From Saccharothrix sp. ALI-22-I (GTDB taxonomy: Bacteria > Actinomycetota > Actinomycetes > Mycobacteriales > Pseudonocardiaceae): DNA of 64,000 nt. Shown here piece by piece: positions 8,793-17,664 of this stretch (position 1 is the stretch's first letter; each line of letters begins with the position of its first letter). The position numbers and the translations under genes were made by a program. Location: contig NZ_MTQP01000057.1 of the NCBI RefSeq assembly GCF_001984175.1, forward strand, positions 62,001 through 126,000, written 5' to 3'. The notes below the pieces were generated by a model. That model was not told the origin of the DNA, did no database searches, and saw nothing but the letters and a program-made list of their open reading frames with translations.

Positions 8793-11480
8793 ATGTGGCC
8801 GTGGCGACGTGACGCGGCTCGGCCCGAGCCACCGGTGTCGCCGGCGCTGCCCGTGCGGCGCGGCGAGTGGCGTGGGCTGCCGCCGATCCAACGGGTGGTG
8901 GCGGCGCACCCGCTGGTGAACCCGGTGGAGCGGTTCTCGGGGTCTTTGGCGTCGTGGCAGTCACCTGCCTACCTGGCGCCGTTGGCACACCGGGTCGGGG
9001 TGGACGAGCCGTCGGGCGTGATCGACGGTGTCGCGCAACGGGTGGTGGAACAGCCGGTGGAGCAGCCGGCCGTGGACATGCCCGTCGCCCAGCCGCCTGC
9101 CGCAAAGCCCCGGAACTTGTGGTCACGACTCTGGGGTTCGCCCTCGGCAGCCGAGTCCGGGAGCCAGGCCCAGAGCGGCGCCCAGAGCGAGGCCGGGGGC
9201 GGTGCCCGGAGCGAGACCCGGAGTGACGCCCAAAGTGCGGCCCCGAGCGCGACTCCGAGCGGGGCCCGGAACGCTGTGGCGCAACGCGAAGTGGCCCAAC
9301 CGGTGCAGCGGTTGGACACGGACCGCGAGCCTGAACCCAAGATCGAAGCTGAGCCGGGAGTCGAAGCTGTGGCCGCAGTCGAGCCTGTCGCCAGGGTTGA
9401 GCCTGCGGCTCAGATTGACCACGAGGTCCGGGTTCAGCGTGCGACCGAGCCTGAGTTCGGGATTGAGCCTGCGGCCGAGGAGCCTGAGGTCGGGGTAGTG
9501 CACGGGATTGAGGCCGGGGTCGGTGGCGACGCGGATGTGCAGGTCTTCGTCCCCGAACCTGAAGCCGCGCCATTGTCCGAACCTTCGCCAAGCCTTGAAA
9601 ACAGGCCAAACCTCGAAGTTGTGCCGGAGCCGGCAACCCGACCGAAGCCTGACGTCGGACCGGTGCTGGCGATCCCCTCCAAGCCGACCGTGGGGGTCGG
9701 GCCCAAGCCGGGGCGAGAGGTCGTGTCCAGGCTGGAGGTCGGTGAGACCCTGGCGGTCGAGCCGAAGCGGGAGATCGCACCGACCCCACAGGTCTGGCCA
9801 AAGCTTGAGGTCAGCCCCACGCCGGAGATCGCACCCACCCCGCAGGTCTGGCCGCAGCCGGAGATCGGACACACGCCGGAGATCGGACACACGCCTGAGG
9901 TCGGACACACATCGGAGGTCGGCCCCATATCGGAGGTCGCACTGACGCCGCAGGTCCGGCCAAGCGATGCGCCGGTGGTGAGCCGAAGTGTCGACGTTGC
10001 CGGTGGCGGCACACCGGTGCGGCGTGAGTTTCCGGTCGTGCAGCGGACGGCGGCGGAGGTTGGGCCGTCGGTTCAAGCACGGCCTTCTCTTGGTGCATGG
10101 GCGGATTCGGCTGTCCCCACACCAGAGTCGCTGCACGCACCGCAGACACTGCACATGCCGCTGGAGCCGGCCCCGATATCGCCCGAGCCATCGCGTCCGT
10201 CACCGGAGCCTCCGCAGGCAGACCCGGAATCGTCGCACTCAGCGCCTGAACCGGCCCTCCCGGCGCTGGAGGCGTCGCATGATGCCCCCGAGCCATCGCG
10301 CCCAACGCTGGAGGTGTCTCGCCTAGCAGGCGAGCCATCGCCTACGACGGCTGGGATTTCGCACACGGCATCTGAGTCGTCCGACAAAGCGCCGGTTCTT
10401 TCCTACGCGTCAACGGAGACAGTGTCGCGGGGCAGGACTGAGGTGAGTGCTCCTGTTGGGGTGCAGCGAACGGCTGTGCCGGAAGTCGCGACTGAGCCGG
10501 TGGTGCTGCCTGGTCAGACTCCGGTGCGGTGGAGTGAAGGTGGTCTGGTCGGCGAGTCGCCGGCGGTGCGCGTGGAGAATTCTCCGCCGCTGCTCGGTGT
10601 GCCCAGTGCGAGTGCTGGTGCTGGTGCGGGGACATTGGGTCAGCCGGTGCAGCGGACCCGTCTACCGGAATCCGGTGGGCTCGGCGCGCCGGTTGTCGGG
10701 CGTCCGGTCGGGATTCAGCGGCTCGTCACGTCCGAGACCGCCCGGACGGTGAAGACGGTGAGTGAGCCGAGGGTGGAGGTTCCGGCGTCCGGTGTCGGGT
10801 TGGGGATGCCGATCGGTGTGCAGCGGACCGTGGAGCCGGAGCCGGATGGTTACCTCGCAGCGCCTGATTTCGCGGGGTCCGAGGTGACGGGGCCGCTTCT
10901 CGGTGCTCAGTCCCAGTTGGCGTTGCCGACGTTCGAACCTCACAGCCCCACACCTCACAGCCCCACACCTCACAGCCCAACACCGCATGGTTCGACACCG
11001 GTGGCGCAGGCGGGGGTGGGGCAAGCGGCGCCGGTGGTGCAGCGGACCGTGGCTGGGCCGACTGGCGCACGTGCGGGTCGGCCGGTGTTGGGGCTGGGGC
11101 GGCCCGTGGTGGGGGAGGGCTTTGCCCCTGCGGTCAGGCGGCCAGTGGCGTCCGAGTTCGAGTTCGTGCAGCGGGAGGTCGAGGTATCGCCTCCTCCGCC
11201 GTCCGCATCGTCTGGGCCGGGCGAGTCCGCGATCACGACGGCGGCTCCTGAGCCGATCCCGGCAGTCACGGCAGTCACGGCGATGCCGGAGGCCGGTGCG
11301 GCAGCGGGTCAGGCCGGCGTGGCGGCGGGGCAAGCAGGTGTGGCTGGTCAAGCGGCGGCAGGTGCGCAGGAGCCTGAGGAGCTGCTCAAGAAGCTTTACG
11401 ACCCCCTGGTTCGCCGGCTCAAGGCCGAGCTGTGGCTCGACCGTGAACGGCGCGGAGCGTTGACCGATCGGTGGAGGTGA
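8793..11480 (+). CDS. 895-residue disordered VQR-repeat CIS protein (scaffold or tape-measure candidate)
   Basis: The start MWPWRRDAARPE has GAGGGG just upstream. Residues 1-70 are conserved-looking (WRGLPPIQRVV, SPAYLAPLAHRV). The middle, about 100-860, is Pro/Glu/Val/Ala-rich and disordered. It includes an 18-bp tandem array (9771-9950) and a 15-bp array (10938-10982). Twelve [VIA]QR motifs punctuate the chain (PVQRT, GVQRT, VVQRT, FVQRE). The last 35 residues form a charged helix (LLKKLYDPLVRRLKAE, LWLDRERRGALTDRW). No classical coiled-coil tape-measure gene is visible in the operon, so this could set tube length or tether cargo. I know no characterised function. Homologs should share the two ends but not the middle. 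Confidence 0.75.
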   Translation: MWPWRRDAARPEPPVSPALPVRRGEWRGLPPIQRVVAAHPLVNPVERFSGSLASWQSPAYLAPLAHRVGVDEPSGVIDGVAQRVVEQPVEQPAVDMPVAQPPAAKPRNLWSRLWGSPSAAESGSQAQSGAQSEAGGGARSETRSDAQSAAPSATPSGARNAVAQREVAQPVQRLDTDREPEPKIEAEPGVEAVAAVEPVARVEPAAQIDHEVRVQRATEPEFGIEPAAEEPEVGVVHGIEAGVGGDADVQVFVPEPEAAPLSEPSPSLENRPNLEVVPEPATRPKPDVGPVLAIPSKPTVGVGPKPGREVVSRLEVGETLAVEPKREIAPTPQVWPKLEVSPTPEIAPTPQVWPQPEIGHTPEIGHTPEVGHTSEVGPISEVALTPQVRPSDAPVVSRSVDVAGGGTPVRREFPVVQRTAAEVGPSVQARPSLGAWADSAVPTPESLHAPQTLHMPLEPAPISPEPSRPSPEPPQADPESSHSAPEPALPALEASHDAPEPSRPTLEVSRLAGEPSPTTAGISHTASESSDKAPVLSYASTETVSRGRTEVSAPVGVQRTAVPEVATEPVVLPGQTPVRWSEGGLVGESPAVRVENSPPLLGVPSASAGAGAGTLGQPVQRTRLPESGGLGAPVVGRPVGIQRLVTSETARTVKTVSEPRVEVPASGVGLGMPIGVQRTVEPEPDGYLAAPDFAGSEVTGPLLGAQSQLALPTFEPHSPTPHSPTPHSPTPHGSTPVAQAGVGQAAPVVQRTVAGPTGARAGRPVLGLGRPVVGEGFAPAVRRPVASEFEFVQREVEVSPPPPSASSGPGESAITTAAPEPIPAVTAVTAMPEAGAAAGQAGVAAGQAGVAGQAAAGAQEPEELLKKLYDPLVRRLKAELWLDRERRGALTDRWR
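9771..9950 (+). repeat. 18-bp coding tandem array, 10 degenerate units
   Basis: Ten consecutive 18-bp units, each encoding a hexapeptide of the type EIGHTP, EVGHTP, EIAPTP or QVWPKL. The five units at 9861-9950 are the best conserved at DNA level. The period is a multiple of three, so copy-number change would alter length without a frameshift. Confidence 0.85.
10938..10982 (+). repeat. 15-bp coding tandem repeat, 3 units
   Basis: Three near-identical units CCTCACAGCCCCACA encode a repeated HSPTP pentapeptide in the disordered region of the 895-residue protein. Only one base differs, so the duplication is recent. Confidence 0.9.
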
Positions 11481-11485
11481 GCGGA

Positions 11486-11917
11486 ATGGCCGAGGTGGAA
11501 GAAGCGGTGGCCGTGTGCTTCGTCGTGCGCATCGACGACGAGAGCCTCGGCTCCTTCAACAGCTGTGACGGGCTCGGCATCGAGTTCACCATGGAGCAGC
11601 GCGAGGAGGGTGGCAACAACGGGATGGTCTGGCAGTTGCCCACCCGCATCAAGTACTCCAACGTCAAGCTGTCCCGTCCGGTCACCAAGGACAGCGCGAA
11701 GATCATCAAGTGGATCGCGGGCATGGCCGCCGGCGTCACCCGCAAGACGGCGATCATCGAGGCGCGAACGCTTGCGGGCACGGTGATCGCCAGTTGGGCG
11801 CTCTCCGGCGTGGTCCCGGTGCGGTGGAGCGGACCCCAGCTGTCCGCCGACTCGCCCAAGGTCGCTACCGAAACCCTCGAACTCGCCCACCACGGCTTCC
11901 TCAGCACGGCGAAGTGA
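11486..11917 (+). CDS. second inner tube protein (Afp5-like tube initiator)
   Basis: 143 residues. The start MAEVEEAVAVCF has GGAGG at 11474-11478. The segments FVVRIDDESLGSFNSCDGLGIE, LPTRIKYSNVKLSRPV and GTVIASWALSGVVPVRW are the gp19-like tube fold, divergent from the first tube gene. In Afp/PVC and Streptomyces-type CIS loci a second tube protein placed before the LysM and spike genes starts the tube on the hub. That placement is the basis for the initiator assignment. Confidence 0.88.
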   Translation: MAEVEEAVAVCFVVRIDDESLGSFNSCDGLGIEFTMEQREEGGNNGMVWQLPTRIKYSNVKLSRPVTKDSAKIIKWIAGMAAGVTRKTAIIEARTLAGTVIASWALSGVVPVRWSGPQLSADSPKVATETLELAHHGFLSTAK

Positions 11918-11924
11918 GCCCGAC

Positions 11925-12686
11925 ATGGCCTCCCCGATCACCTTCACCTCGGCCGGCACGAGCGCCAAGGCCAACAGCTACGCCGCGCCGACGAACCTGC
12001 AGAAAGCCCTGATCAGCGTGCACCGCCCACCGAAGGCCGGCGGCGCGGCCAAGCCGGGCGACCTCATGCACGAGATCACCTTCCAGTTCAACCCCAAGGA
12101 ACTCTCGCTGTCCAAGAACGCCAAGTGGGAGCGCAGCCGCCAGCCGAACGTGCCCAAGAGCGGCACCCCGGAGTTCAAGGGCTCCGACCCGGTCAAGCTG
12201 GCCCTGGAAGTCTTCCTCGACGCCACCGACCACATGGACGACAGCGTGGTGAAGATGGTCGAGCAGCTGTTCGCCTGCTGCGTGCCCACGGAGGACAGCC
12301 GCCAGCACGGCAAGGGCTCACCGCCGTGGGTGATCTTCAAGTGGGGTGGCATGACCGGCTTCCCGGCGTTCGTCGCCAGCGTCAGCGCCAAGTACACGCT
12401 GTTCACGCCCGCCGGCGTCCCGGTCCGGGCGACGTGCACGGTCAACCTGGAGGAGATCGCGGGCGAGCAGGGCGGCCAGAACCCCACCTCCGGCGCTCTC
12501 GCGGCCCGCGACTCGCACGTCCTGGTCGCGGGCGACACGCTGCAATCCCTCGCCTACAAGGCCTACGGCAACGCCGAGCTGTGGCGGGAGATCGCGGAGG
12601 CCAACGACATCGACGACCCGATGCGGCTGCGGCCGGGCTCGCGGCTGCTGGTGCCCGCGTTGGAGGAGATCCGCGATGCCCAATGA
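11925..12686 (+). CDS. LysM-domain CIS tube/baseplate adaptor (Afp7-like)
   Basis: 253 residues. Residues about 25-175 contain the CIS-tube signature (ITFQFNPKELSLSKNAKWER, and a variable region ending in PVRATCTVNLEEI). Residues about 195-245 form a LysM-like module (VLVAGDTLQSLAYKAYGNA, WREIAEANDIDDPMRLRPG). In Afp/PVC the homolog links the tube to the spike hub; in this setting LysM packs inside the baseplate rather than binding peptidoglycan. Its last 11 bases overlap the spike gene, indicating translational coupling. Confidence 0.93.
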   Translation: MASPITFTSAGTSAKANSYAAPTNLQKALISVHRPPKAGGAAKPGDLMHEITFQFNPKELSLSKNAKWERSRQPNVPKSGTPEFKGSDPVKLALEVFLDATDHMDDSVVKMVEQLFACCVPTEDSRQHGKGSPPWVIFKWGGMTGFPAFVASVSAKYTLFTPAGVPVRATCTVNLEEIAGEQGGQNPTSGALAARDSHVLVAGDTLQSLAYKAYGNAELWREIAEANDIDDPMRLRPGSRLLVPALEEIRDAQ

Positions 12687-14490
12687 GACCTTCGCGAACT
12701 CCCTGGTGGTCGAGGTGGAGGGCGGCCCGCTGCCCGCCGACGTCAAGTCCCTGCTCACGCACGCGTTCGTGGACGACAGCCGCAACCTGCCGGACGTGTT
12801 CGTGCTCCGCTTCCGCGATCCCGGCCACGTGGTGCTCGGCAAGGGCGGGTTCAAGATCGGCGCGAAGATCGCGTTGAAGGTGCAGACGTCCGATCCGGGT
12901 GGCCCGCAGCCGTTGATGAGCGGCGAGGTCACCGCGGTCGGCATCGACCTGGACACCAGCGGCACGTTCACCGAGGTCCGCGGCTACGACCTGGGACACC
13001 GGCTGTTCCGGGGCAGCCGGGTCGTCTCCTACCCGAACATGACCGTCGCCGACGTGGTGCGCAAGGTGGCGCAGCGGGCGAAGATCCCGGTCGGGCAGAT
13101 CGACGACGTGAAGGGCTTCGGCCGCCCGCATACCCAGCTCAGCCAGGACGGCGTCAGCGACTGGGAGTTCCTGTCCCGGATCGCCGCGCTGGTCGGCGCG
13201 CAGATCTCGGTGGTGGAGGGCAAGCTGGACTTCCAGCTCCCCGAGGAACCCAAGTCCGCGCCCGCCACCAACGCCAAGGCCAAGGCGAACCCGCTGGTGC
13301 TGGAGATGCACCGGACCCTGTTGTCGCTGCGCGCCGCGATCACCGCCGCCGAGCAGGTGCCCGAGGTCCAGGTCCGGGGCTGGGACCACGAGAACAAGCA
13401 GGAAGTCGTGGCCACCAAGCCGCCGAGCGCGCTGGGCACCGAGGCCACCGGCGTCGACCCGGTCGCGTTGGGCGGCAAGTTCGGCAGCCCGCCGTTCCTG
13501 GCCGGCGGCCCGCACCGCAGCCAGGCCGAGGCGGACGCGGTCGCCGCCGCTCTGGGCACCCAGTTGGGCGGCGCGTGCGCGGAGCTGGCTGGTGTGGCGC
13601 GCGGCAACCCCAAGCTGCGCGCGGGCACGGCGGTGGCGCTGACCAACATCGGCGAGCCGTTCGCGGGCAAGTACACGCTCACCAGCACCCGCCACCTGTT
13701 CACCGAACAGGTCGGATACACGACCGAGTTCACCGTCTCCGGCCGGCAGGAACGCTCCCTCTACGGGCTGGCCAACGGCGGCCCCGCCGGTCAGAACGGA
13801 CGCGGTCTGGTCCCGGCCGTGGTCAGCGATGTCAAAGACCCGGCGAAAACGGGCCGGGTCAAGGTCACCTACCCGTGGCTGTCACCGGACTTCTCCAGCG
13901 GCTGGGCGCGCACCGTGCACAGCAGCGCGGGCAACACCTACGGCGAACTCGTGCTGCCCGAGGTCGGTGACGAGGTGCTGGTCGGCTTCGAGCACGGCGA
14001 CTTCGACGCGCCGTACGTGCTCGGCGGCCTCTACAACGGCAAGGACAAGCCGCCGACGCTCAGCAAAGACCCGGTGGACGGCAACAGCGGCGAGATCGCG
14101 GCCCGCGGGTTCGTCTCCCGCAAGCACCACAAGGTCGAGTTCGTCGAGGACGAGGGCATCGTCATCTCCAGCGGCGACGGCAAGTTCGTGGTCAAGCTCG
14201 ACCAGAAGAACCAGGCCATCGAGGTGACCAGCGGCAAGGCCGTGACGATCAAGGCGCAGAACGGCGTCACCATCGACTCCGGCACCGGCCCGCTGGAGCT
14301 CAAGGGCCAGAAGATCACCGCCAAGGCGCAGACCGACGTGACCATCGAGGCGGGCGCCCAGCTCAAGGCGTCCGGCACGGCCGGGGTCAAGGTCGAGGGC
14401 GCCACGGTGGCGGTCACCGGTCAGGGCCAGGCCGAACTCACCGCGAGTGGGCCGGTGACCGTGCGCGGCGCGCTCGTCCGGATCAACTGA
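12676..14490 (+). CDS. VgrG/gp5-like spike hub protein (Afp8-like)
   Basis: 604 residues. Residues about 1-230 resemble the gp27-like hub (VRGYDLGHRLFRGSR, VADVVRKVAQRAKIPVG, QDGVSDWEFLSRIAALVGA). Residues about 375-460 form the OB-fold (GLVPAVVSDVKDPAKTGRVK, WARTVHSSAG, LPEVGDEVLVGFEHGD). The C-terminus is a beta-helical needle of VTI/VKVEG repeats. The trimer caps the inner tube and pierces the target. No C-terminal effector extension is present. The PAAR gene that sharpens the tip follows directly. Confidence 0.95.
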   Translation: MPNETFANSLVVEVEGGPLPADVKSLLTHAFVDDSRNLPDVFVLRFRDPGHVVLGKGGFKIGAKIALKVQTSDPGGPQPLMSGEVTAVGIDLDTSGTFTEVRGYDLGHRLFRGSRVVSYPNMTVADVVRKVAQRAKIPVGQIDDVKGFGRPHTQLSQDGVSDWEFLSRIAALVGAQISVVEGKLDFQLPEEPKSAPATNAKAKANPLVLEMHRTLLSLRAAITAAEQVPEVQVRGWDHENKQEVVATKPPSALGTEATGVDPVALGGKFGSPPFLAGGPHRSQAEADAVAAALGTQLGGACAELAGVARGNPKLRAGTAVALTNIGEPFAGKYTLTSTRHLFTEQVGYTTEFTVSGRQERSLYGLANGGPAGQNGRGLVPAVVSDVKDPAKTGRVKVTYPWLSPDFSSGWARTVHSSAGNTYGELVLPEVGDEVLVGFEHGDFDAPYVLGGLYNGKDKPPTLSKDPVDGNSGEIAARGFVSRKHHKVEFVEDEGIVISSGDGKFVVKLDQKNQAIEVTSGKAVTIKAQNGVTIDSGTGPLELKGQKITAKAQTDVTIEAGAQLKASGTAGVKVEGATVAVTGQGQAELTASGPVTVRGALVRIN

Positions 14491-14512
14491 CGTTGTCGAA
14501 GGGGAGGGGCAG

Positions 14513-14794
14513 ATGCCACCAGCGGCGAGGGTCGGCGACCCCACCGGGCACCCCGGCGTGCTGGCGCCACCGGGCGTGCCGACCGTGCTCATCGGCGGCA
14601 TGCCCGCCGCCACCGTCAGCGGCCTGCACACGTGCGCCTTCCCCGGCCTGCCACCGCACCCGCCGACACCTGTCCTGCCGCCCGGCTGCCCGACCGTGCT
14701 GATCGGCGGTCTGCCGGCGGCCCGGATGGGTGACATGGCGGCTTGTGGAGCGCCGATCATCGTCGGCTGCCCGACCGTCCTGATCGGAGGGTGA
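14513..14794 (+). CDS. PAAR-repeat spike tip protein (Afp10-like)
   Basis: 93 residues, start MPPAARVGDPTGHPGV with GAGGGG upstream. Repeated PTVLIGGxPAA blocks (three copies of the TVLIGG motif) and the final CGAPIIVGCPTVLIGG are typical of PAAR cone proteins. It sits on the VgrG needle, closes its tip and often adapts cargo. No toxin extension is attached. Gene order VgrG, PAAR, gp25 is standard. Confidence 0.94.
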   Translation: MPPAARVGDPTGHPGVLAPPGVPTVLIGGMPAATVSGLHTCAFPGLPPHPPTPVLPPGCPTVLIGGLPAARMGDMAACGAPIIVGCPTVLIGG

Positions 14795-14795
14795 C

Positions 14796-15206
14796 GTGGA
14801 CTTCATCGGCCGCGGCCTGGCTTTTCCCGTGCACACCGACGCCACCGGCTCCGTCGCGCTGGTCGGCGGCGAACGCGAGATCGTGGAGAGCATCCGGCTG
14901 ATCCTGGCCACCGCGCCGGGCGAGCGGCCGATGCGGCCCGAGTTCGGCTGCGCGATCCACGACCTGGTGTTCGCGCCCGCCGACGCGGCCACCGCCGGCC
15001 GCATCGCCTACGAGGTGCGGCTGTCGCTGGAACGCTGGGAACCGCGCATCACGCTCGACGACGTGTCCGTCGGCTTCGACGAGGTCGACCGCGGCACCCT
15101 GCTCATCGACATCCGGTACTCGCTGCGCGGCACGAACGACCCGCGCAACCTGGTGTTCCCCTTCTACGTCATCCCGCCGCACGAGGCCGACGAGGAGGGC
15201 GCCTGA
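14796..15206 (+). CDS. gp25-like baseplate wedge protein (Afp9-like)
   Basis: 136 residues with a GTG start one base after the PAAR stop. The segments FIGRGLAFPV, EREIVESIRLILATAPGERPM, RPEFGCAIHDLVFAP and DIRYSLRGTNDPRNLVFPFY are the gp25/TssE family, including the ExxxR-type core. It is a wedge protein that nucleates sheath polymerisation. The stop overlaps the next start (TGATG). Confidence 0.95.
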   Translation: MDFIGRGLAFPVHTDATGSVALVGGEREIVESIRLILATAPGERPMRPEFGCAIHDLVFAPADAATAGRIAYEVRLSLERWEPRITLDDVSVGFDEVDRGTLLIDIRYSLRGTNDPRNLVFPFYVIPPHEADEEGA

Positions 15207-17152
15207 TGTCGTCGTCCCTGCCCACACCCAACCTGGACGACCGGCGCTTCCAGGACCTGGTCGACGAGGCCAAGCGCCGCGTGCAGCAGCACTGTCCCGA
15301 GTGGACGGACCACAACGTGTCCGACCCCGGCGTGACGCTGATCGAGGCGTTCGCGCACATGGTCGACGAGCTGCTGTACCGGCTCAACCGGGTGCCCGAC
15401 CTGCACTACCTGCGGTTCCTCGACCTGATCGGGGTGAAGCTGTTCCCGCCGACCGCGGCGCGCGGCGAGGTCACGTTCTGGCTGGCCGCGCCGCGCGAGG
15501 TGCCGGTGGTGGTGCCCTCGGGCGCGCAGGTGGCCACCGAGCGCAGCGAGGTCGAGGACCCGGTGGTGTTCACCGTGGACCAGGAGCTGAGCATCGTGCC
15601 GTGCTCGTTGACGCACCTCGTGACCACGGTGGCGGACGTCGGCATCCCGCCCACCGACCGGACCGACGAGCTGCGCGACGGCAAGGAACCCGAGGTCTTC
15701 GCCGAACCGCCCGCGCCCGGCGACGCGGTCCTGTTCGGGCTGTCGGACGCCGTGCCCGGCTGCGCGGTGCTGCTGCGGATCGAGGCGCGTGCGGAAGGCC
15801 GCGGGGTGGACCCGCGTGACCCGCCGTGGGCGTGGGACGCGTGGAACGGCACCGGCTGGAGCCCGTGCGAGGTGGACCGCGACACCACCGGCGGCTTCAA
15901 CCAGCCCGGTGACGTGGTGCTGCACGTGCCGCGTACGCACGCCGTGTCCGTCATCGCCCGGCAGCGCGCTGGGTGGCTGCGGTGCCGGGCCGTCGCGGCG
16001 GCGCCGGACCGGCCGTTCTACCAGAAGCCGCCTCGGTTGGCGTCCGTCACCGCCGCCACCATCGGCGGCACGACCAGCGCCACGCACGCGGACATCGTGC
16101 GCGGCGAGACCATCGGCGTGTCCGAGGGCGTGCCGGGGCAACGGTTCCCGCTCGCCCGCACCCCGGTCGTGGTGGACGACGGGGCTTTGACGGTCGAGGT
16201 CGCCACGCCGGACGGCTGGGAGCAGTGGCAGGAGGTGCGGTCCTTCGCCGAGTCCGGGCCTCAGGACCGGCACGTGGTGCTGGACCGGGTCGGCGGTGAG
16301 GTGATCTTCGGGCCGGCCGTGCGGCAACCCGGCGGCGGTGTGCGCCTGTACGGGGCGGTGCCCGCGAAGTCGGCCGCGATCCGGGTGCCCGAGTACCGGA
16401 CCGGTGGCGGGCTGCGCGGCAACGTGGCGCGCGGGTTGTTGCAGGTGCAACGCGACCCGGTGCCCTTCGTCAGCACGGTGACCAACCGCCAGCCCGCGTC
16501 CGGGGGCGTGGCGGGGGAGTCGGTGCGCGACGCGGCGCTGCGCGGCCCGTTGCTGCTCAGGACACGCGACCGTGCCGTGACGGCCGAGGACTACGAGGTG
16601 CTGACGCGGGAGGCCGCACCGGAGATCGCGCGGGTGCGGTGTGTGCCGGCAGGGGAGGGGTCGGCGGCGGTGCGAGTGCTGGTCGTGCCGTCGGTCGGCA
16701 CGCACGAGGAGTCGGACTTCACCGCGTTGCAGCCGAGCGCGGACGTGCGCGGGCGGATCGAGCGGTTCCTGGAGGAACGCCGGTGCGTCGGCGCACGGGT
16801 GTCCGTGGAACCGCCTTACTACCAGGGGGTCACGGTCGTGGCGCAGCTCAAGGCGAAGGCCGGCACACCCGAGGACGTGCTGCGGACCAGGTCGGTGCAG
16901 GCGTTGTACGACTACTTCAACCCGGTCAGCGGCGGCCCGGACGGCGAGGGCTGGCCGTTCGGACGGCCCGTGCAGTCCGGTGAGGTGTTCGCCGTGCTGC
17001 AACGGCTCGCCGGGGTCGAGTTGGTCGAGGAGATCAAGCTGTTCGGCGCGAACCCGGTCACCGGCGAGCGCGGCAACGCCGTGGCCCGGCTGGACCTGCC
17101 GCCCAACGGCCTCGCCTTCTCCTACGGCCACCAGGTGCGGGTGGCGCGATGA
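15206..17152 (+). CDS. baseplate J-like protein (gp6/Afp11-like)
   Basis: 648 residues. The N-terminus (LDDRRFQDLVDEAKRRV, WTDHNVSDPGVTLIEAFAHM, VDELLYRLNRVPD) is the hallmark of CIS baseplate J proteins. The C-terminal half holds LLLRTRDRAVTAEDYEVLTR and a gp6-like ring domain. It builds the wedge ring around the hub. In the Streptomyces system, as I recall, the Cis11 baseplate protein contacts the membrane protein CisA; this gene and the next are the candidates here. An ATGA overlap couples it to the next gene. Confidence 0.93.
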   Translation: MSSSLPTPNLDDRRFQDLVDEAKRRVQQHCPEWTDHNVSDPGVTLIEAFAHMVDELLYRLNRVPDLHYLRFLDLIGVKLFPPTAARGEVTFWLAAPREVPVVVPSGAQVATERSEVEDPVVFTVDQELSIVPCSLTHLVTTVADVGIPPTDRTDELRDGKEPEVFAEPPAPGDAVLFGLSDAVPGCAVLLRIEARAEGRGVDPRDPPWAWDAWNGTGWSPCEVDRDTTGGFNQPGDVVLHVPRTHAVSVIARQRAGWLRCRAVAAAPDRPFYQKPPRLASVTAATIGGTTSATHADIVRGETIGVSEGVPGQRFPLARTPVVVDDGALTVEVATPDGWEQWQEVRSFAESGPQDRHVVLDRVGGEVIFGPAVRQPGGGVRLYGAVPAKSAAIRVPEYRTGGGLRGNVARGLLQVQRDPVPFVSTVTNRQPASGGVAGESVRDAALRGPLLLRTRDRAVTAEDYEVLTREAAPEIARVRCVPAGEGSAAVRVLVVPSVGTHEESDFTALQPSADVRGRIERFLEERRCVGARVSVEPPYYQGVTVVAQLKAKAGTPEDVLRTRSVQALYDYFNPVSGGPDGEGWPFGRPVQSGEVFAVLQRLAGVELVEEIKLFGANPVTGERGNAVARLDLPPNGLAFSYGHQVRVAR

Positions 17153-17664
17153 CGACCCCGCACCCGTTGGCCGACCGGCTGCCGGCCGTGTACCTGGAGG
17201 ACCTGTTCACGCAGCGGTTCCTGGCCGCGTTGGACGAGGTGCTGGCGCCGGTGTTCACCACGCTGGACGGGTTCGCGGGGTACCTCGACCCGCGGATCGC
17301 GCCGGAGGACTTCCTGGAGTGGCTGGCGCACTGGGTGGCGCTGGACGTCGGCGAGGGCTGGTCGGTGCCGCAACGGCGGGCGCTGGTGGCCCGCGCGGTC
17401 GAGTTGCACCGGTGGCGTGGCACGCGGCGCGGGTTGGCCGAGCACGTGGCGCTGCTGACCGGTGGGCAAGTGGAGGTGCGGGACAGCGGTGGCTGCACGT
17501 CCACCGACCGGCCCGGCCTGCCGGTGGCCGAGAACCCGCCGCGCGTGCACGTCCGGGTGCGGGTGCGGCGGCCGGGTGACGTGGATCGGACCCGGCTGGT
17601 CGCGGCGATCGCCGGTGCTGTGCCCGCGCACGTCGCGGTGGAGCTGGAGGTGGTGGGGGCATGA
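17149..17664 (+). CDS. phage tail protein I-like baseplate protein (Afp12-type)
   Basis: 171 residues. The segments LADRLPAVYLEDLFTQRFLA, VLAPVFTTLDGFAGYLDPR, FLEWLAHWVALDVG and RRALVARAVELHRWRGTRRG match the P2 gpI-like tail family (TIGR02242 type) placed after baseplate J in CIS loci. It completes the wedge. No fibre gene, which usually follows here, is present. The ATGA overlap with the zinc-ribbon membrane gene suggests co-production of baseplate and membrane partner. Confidence 0.9.
   Translation: MTTPHPLADRLPAVYLEDLFTQRFLAALDEVLAPVFTTLDGFAGYLDPRIAPEDFLEWLAHWVALDVGEGWSVPQRRALVARAVELHRWRGTRRGLAEHVALLTGGQVEVRDSGGCTSTDRPGLPVAENPPRVHVRVRVRRPGDVDRTRLVAAIAGAVPAHVAVELEVVGA

Noticed and set aside
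6159-17664. Prophage or R-type pyocin instead of a CIS
   Set aside because: There are no capsid, terminase, portal, lysis or integrase genes. LysM adaptor, DUF4157, AAA+ ATPase and DUF6760 point to a CIS.
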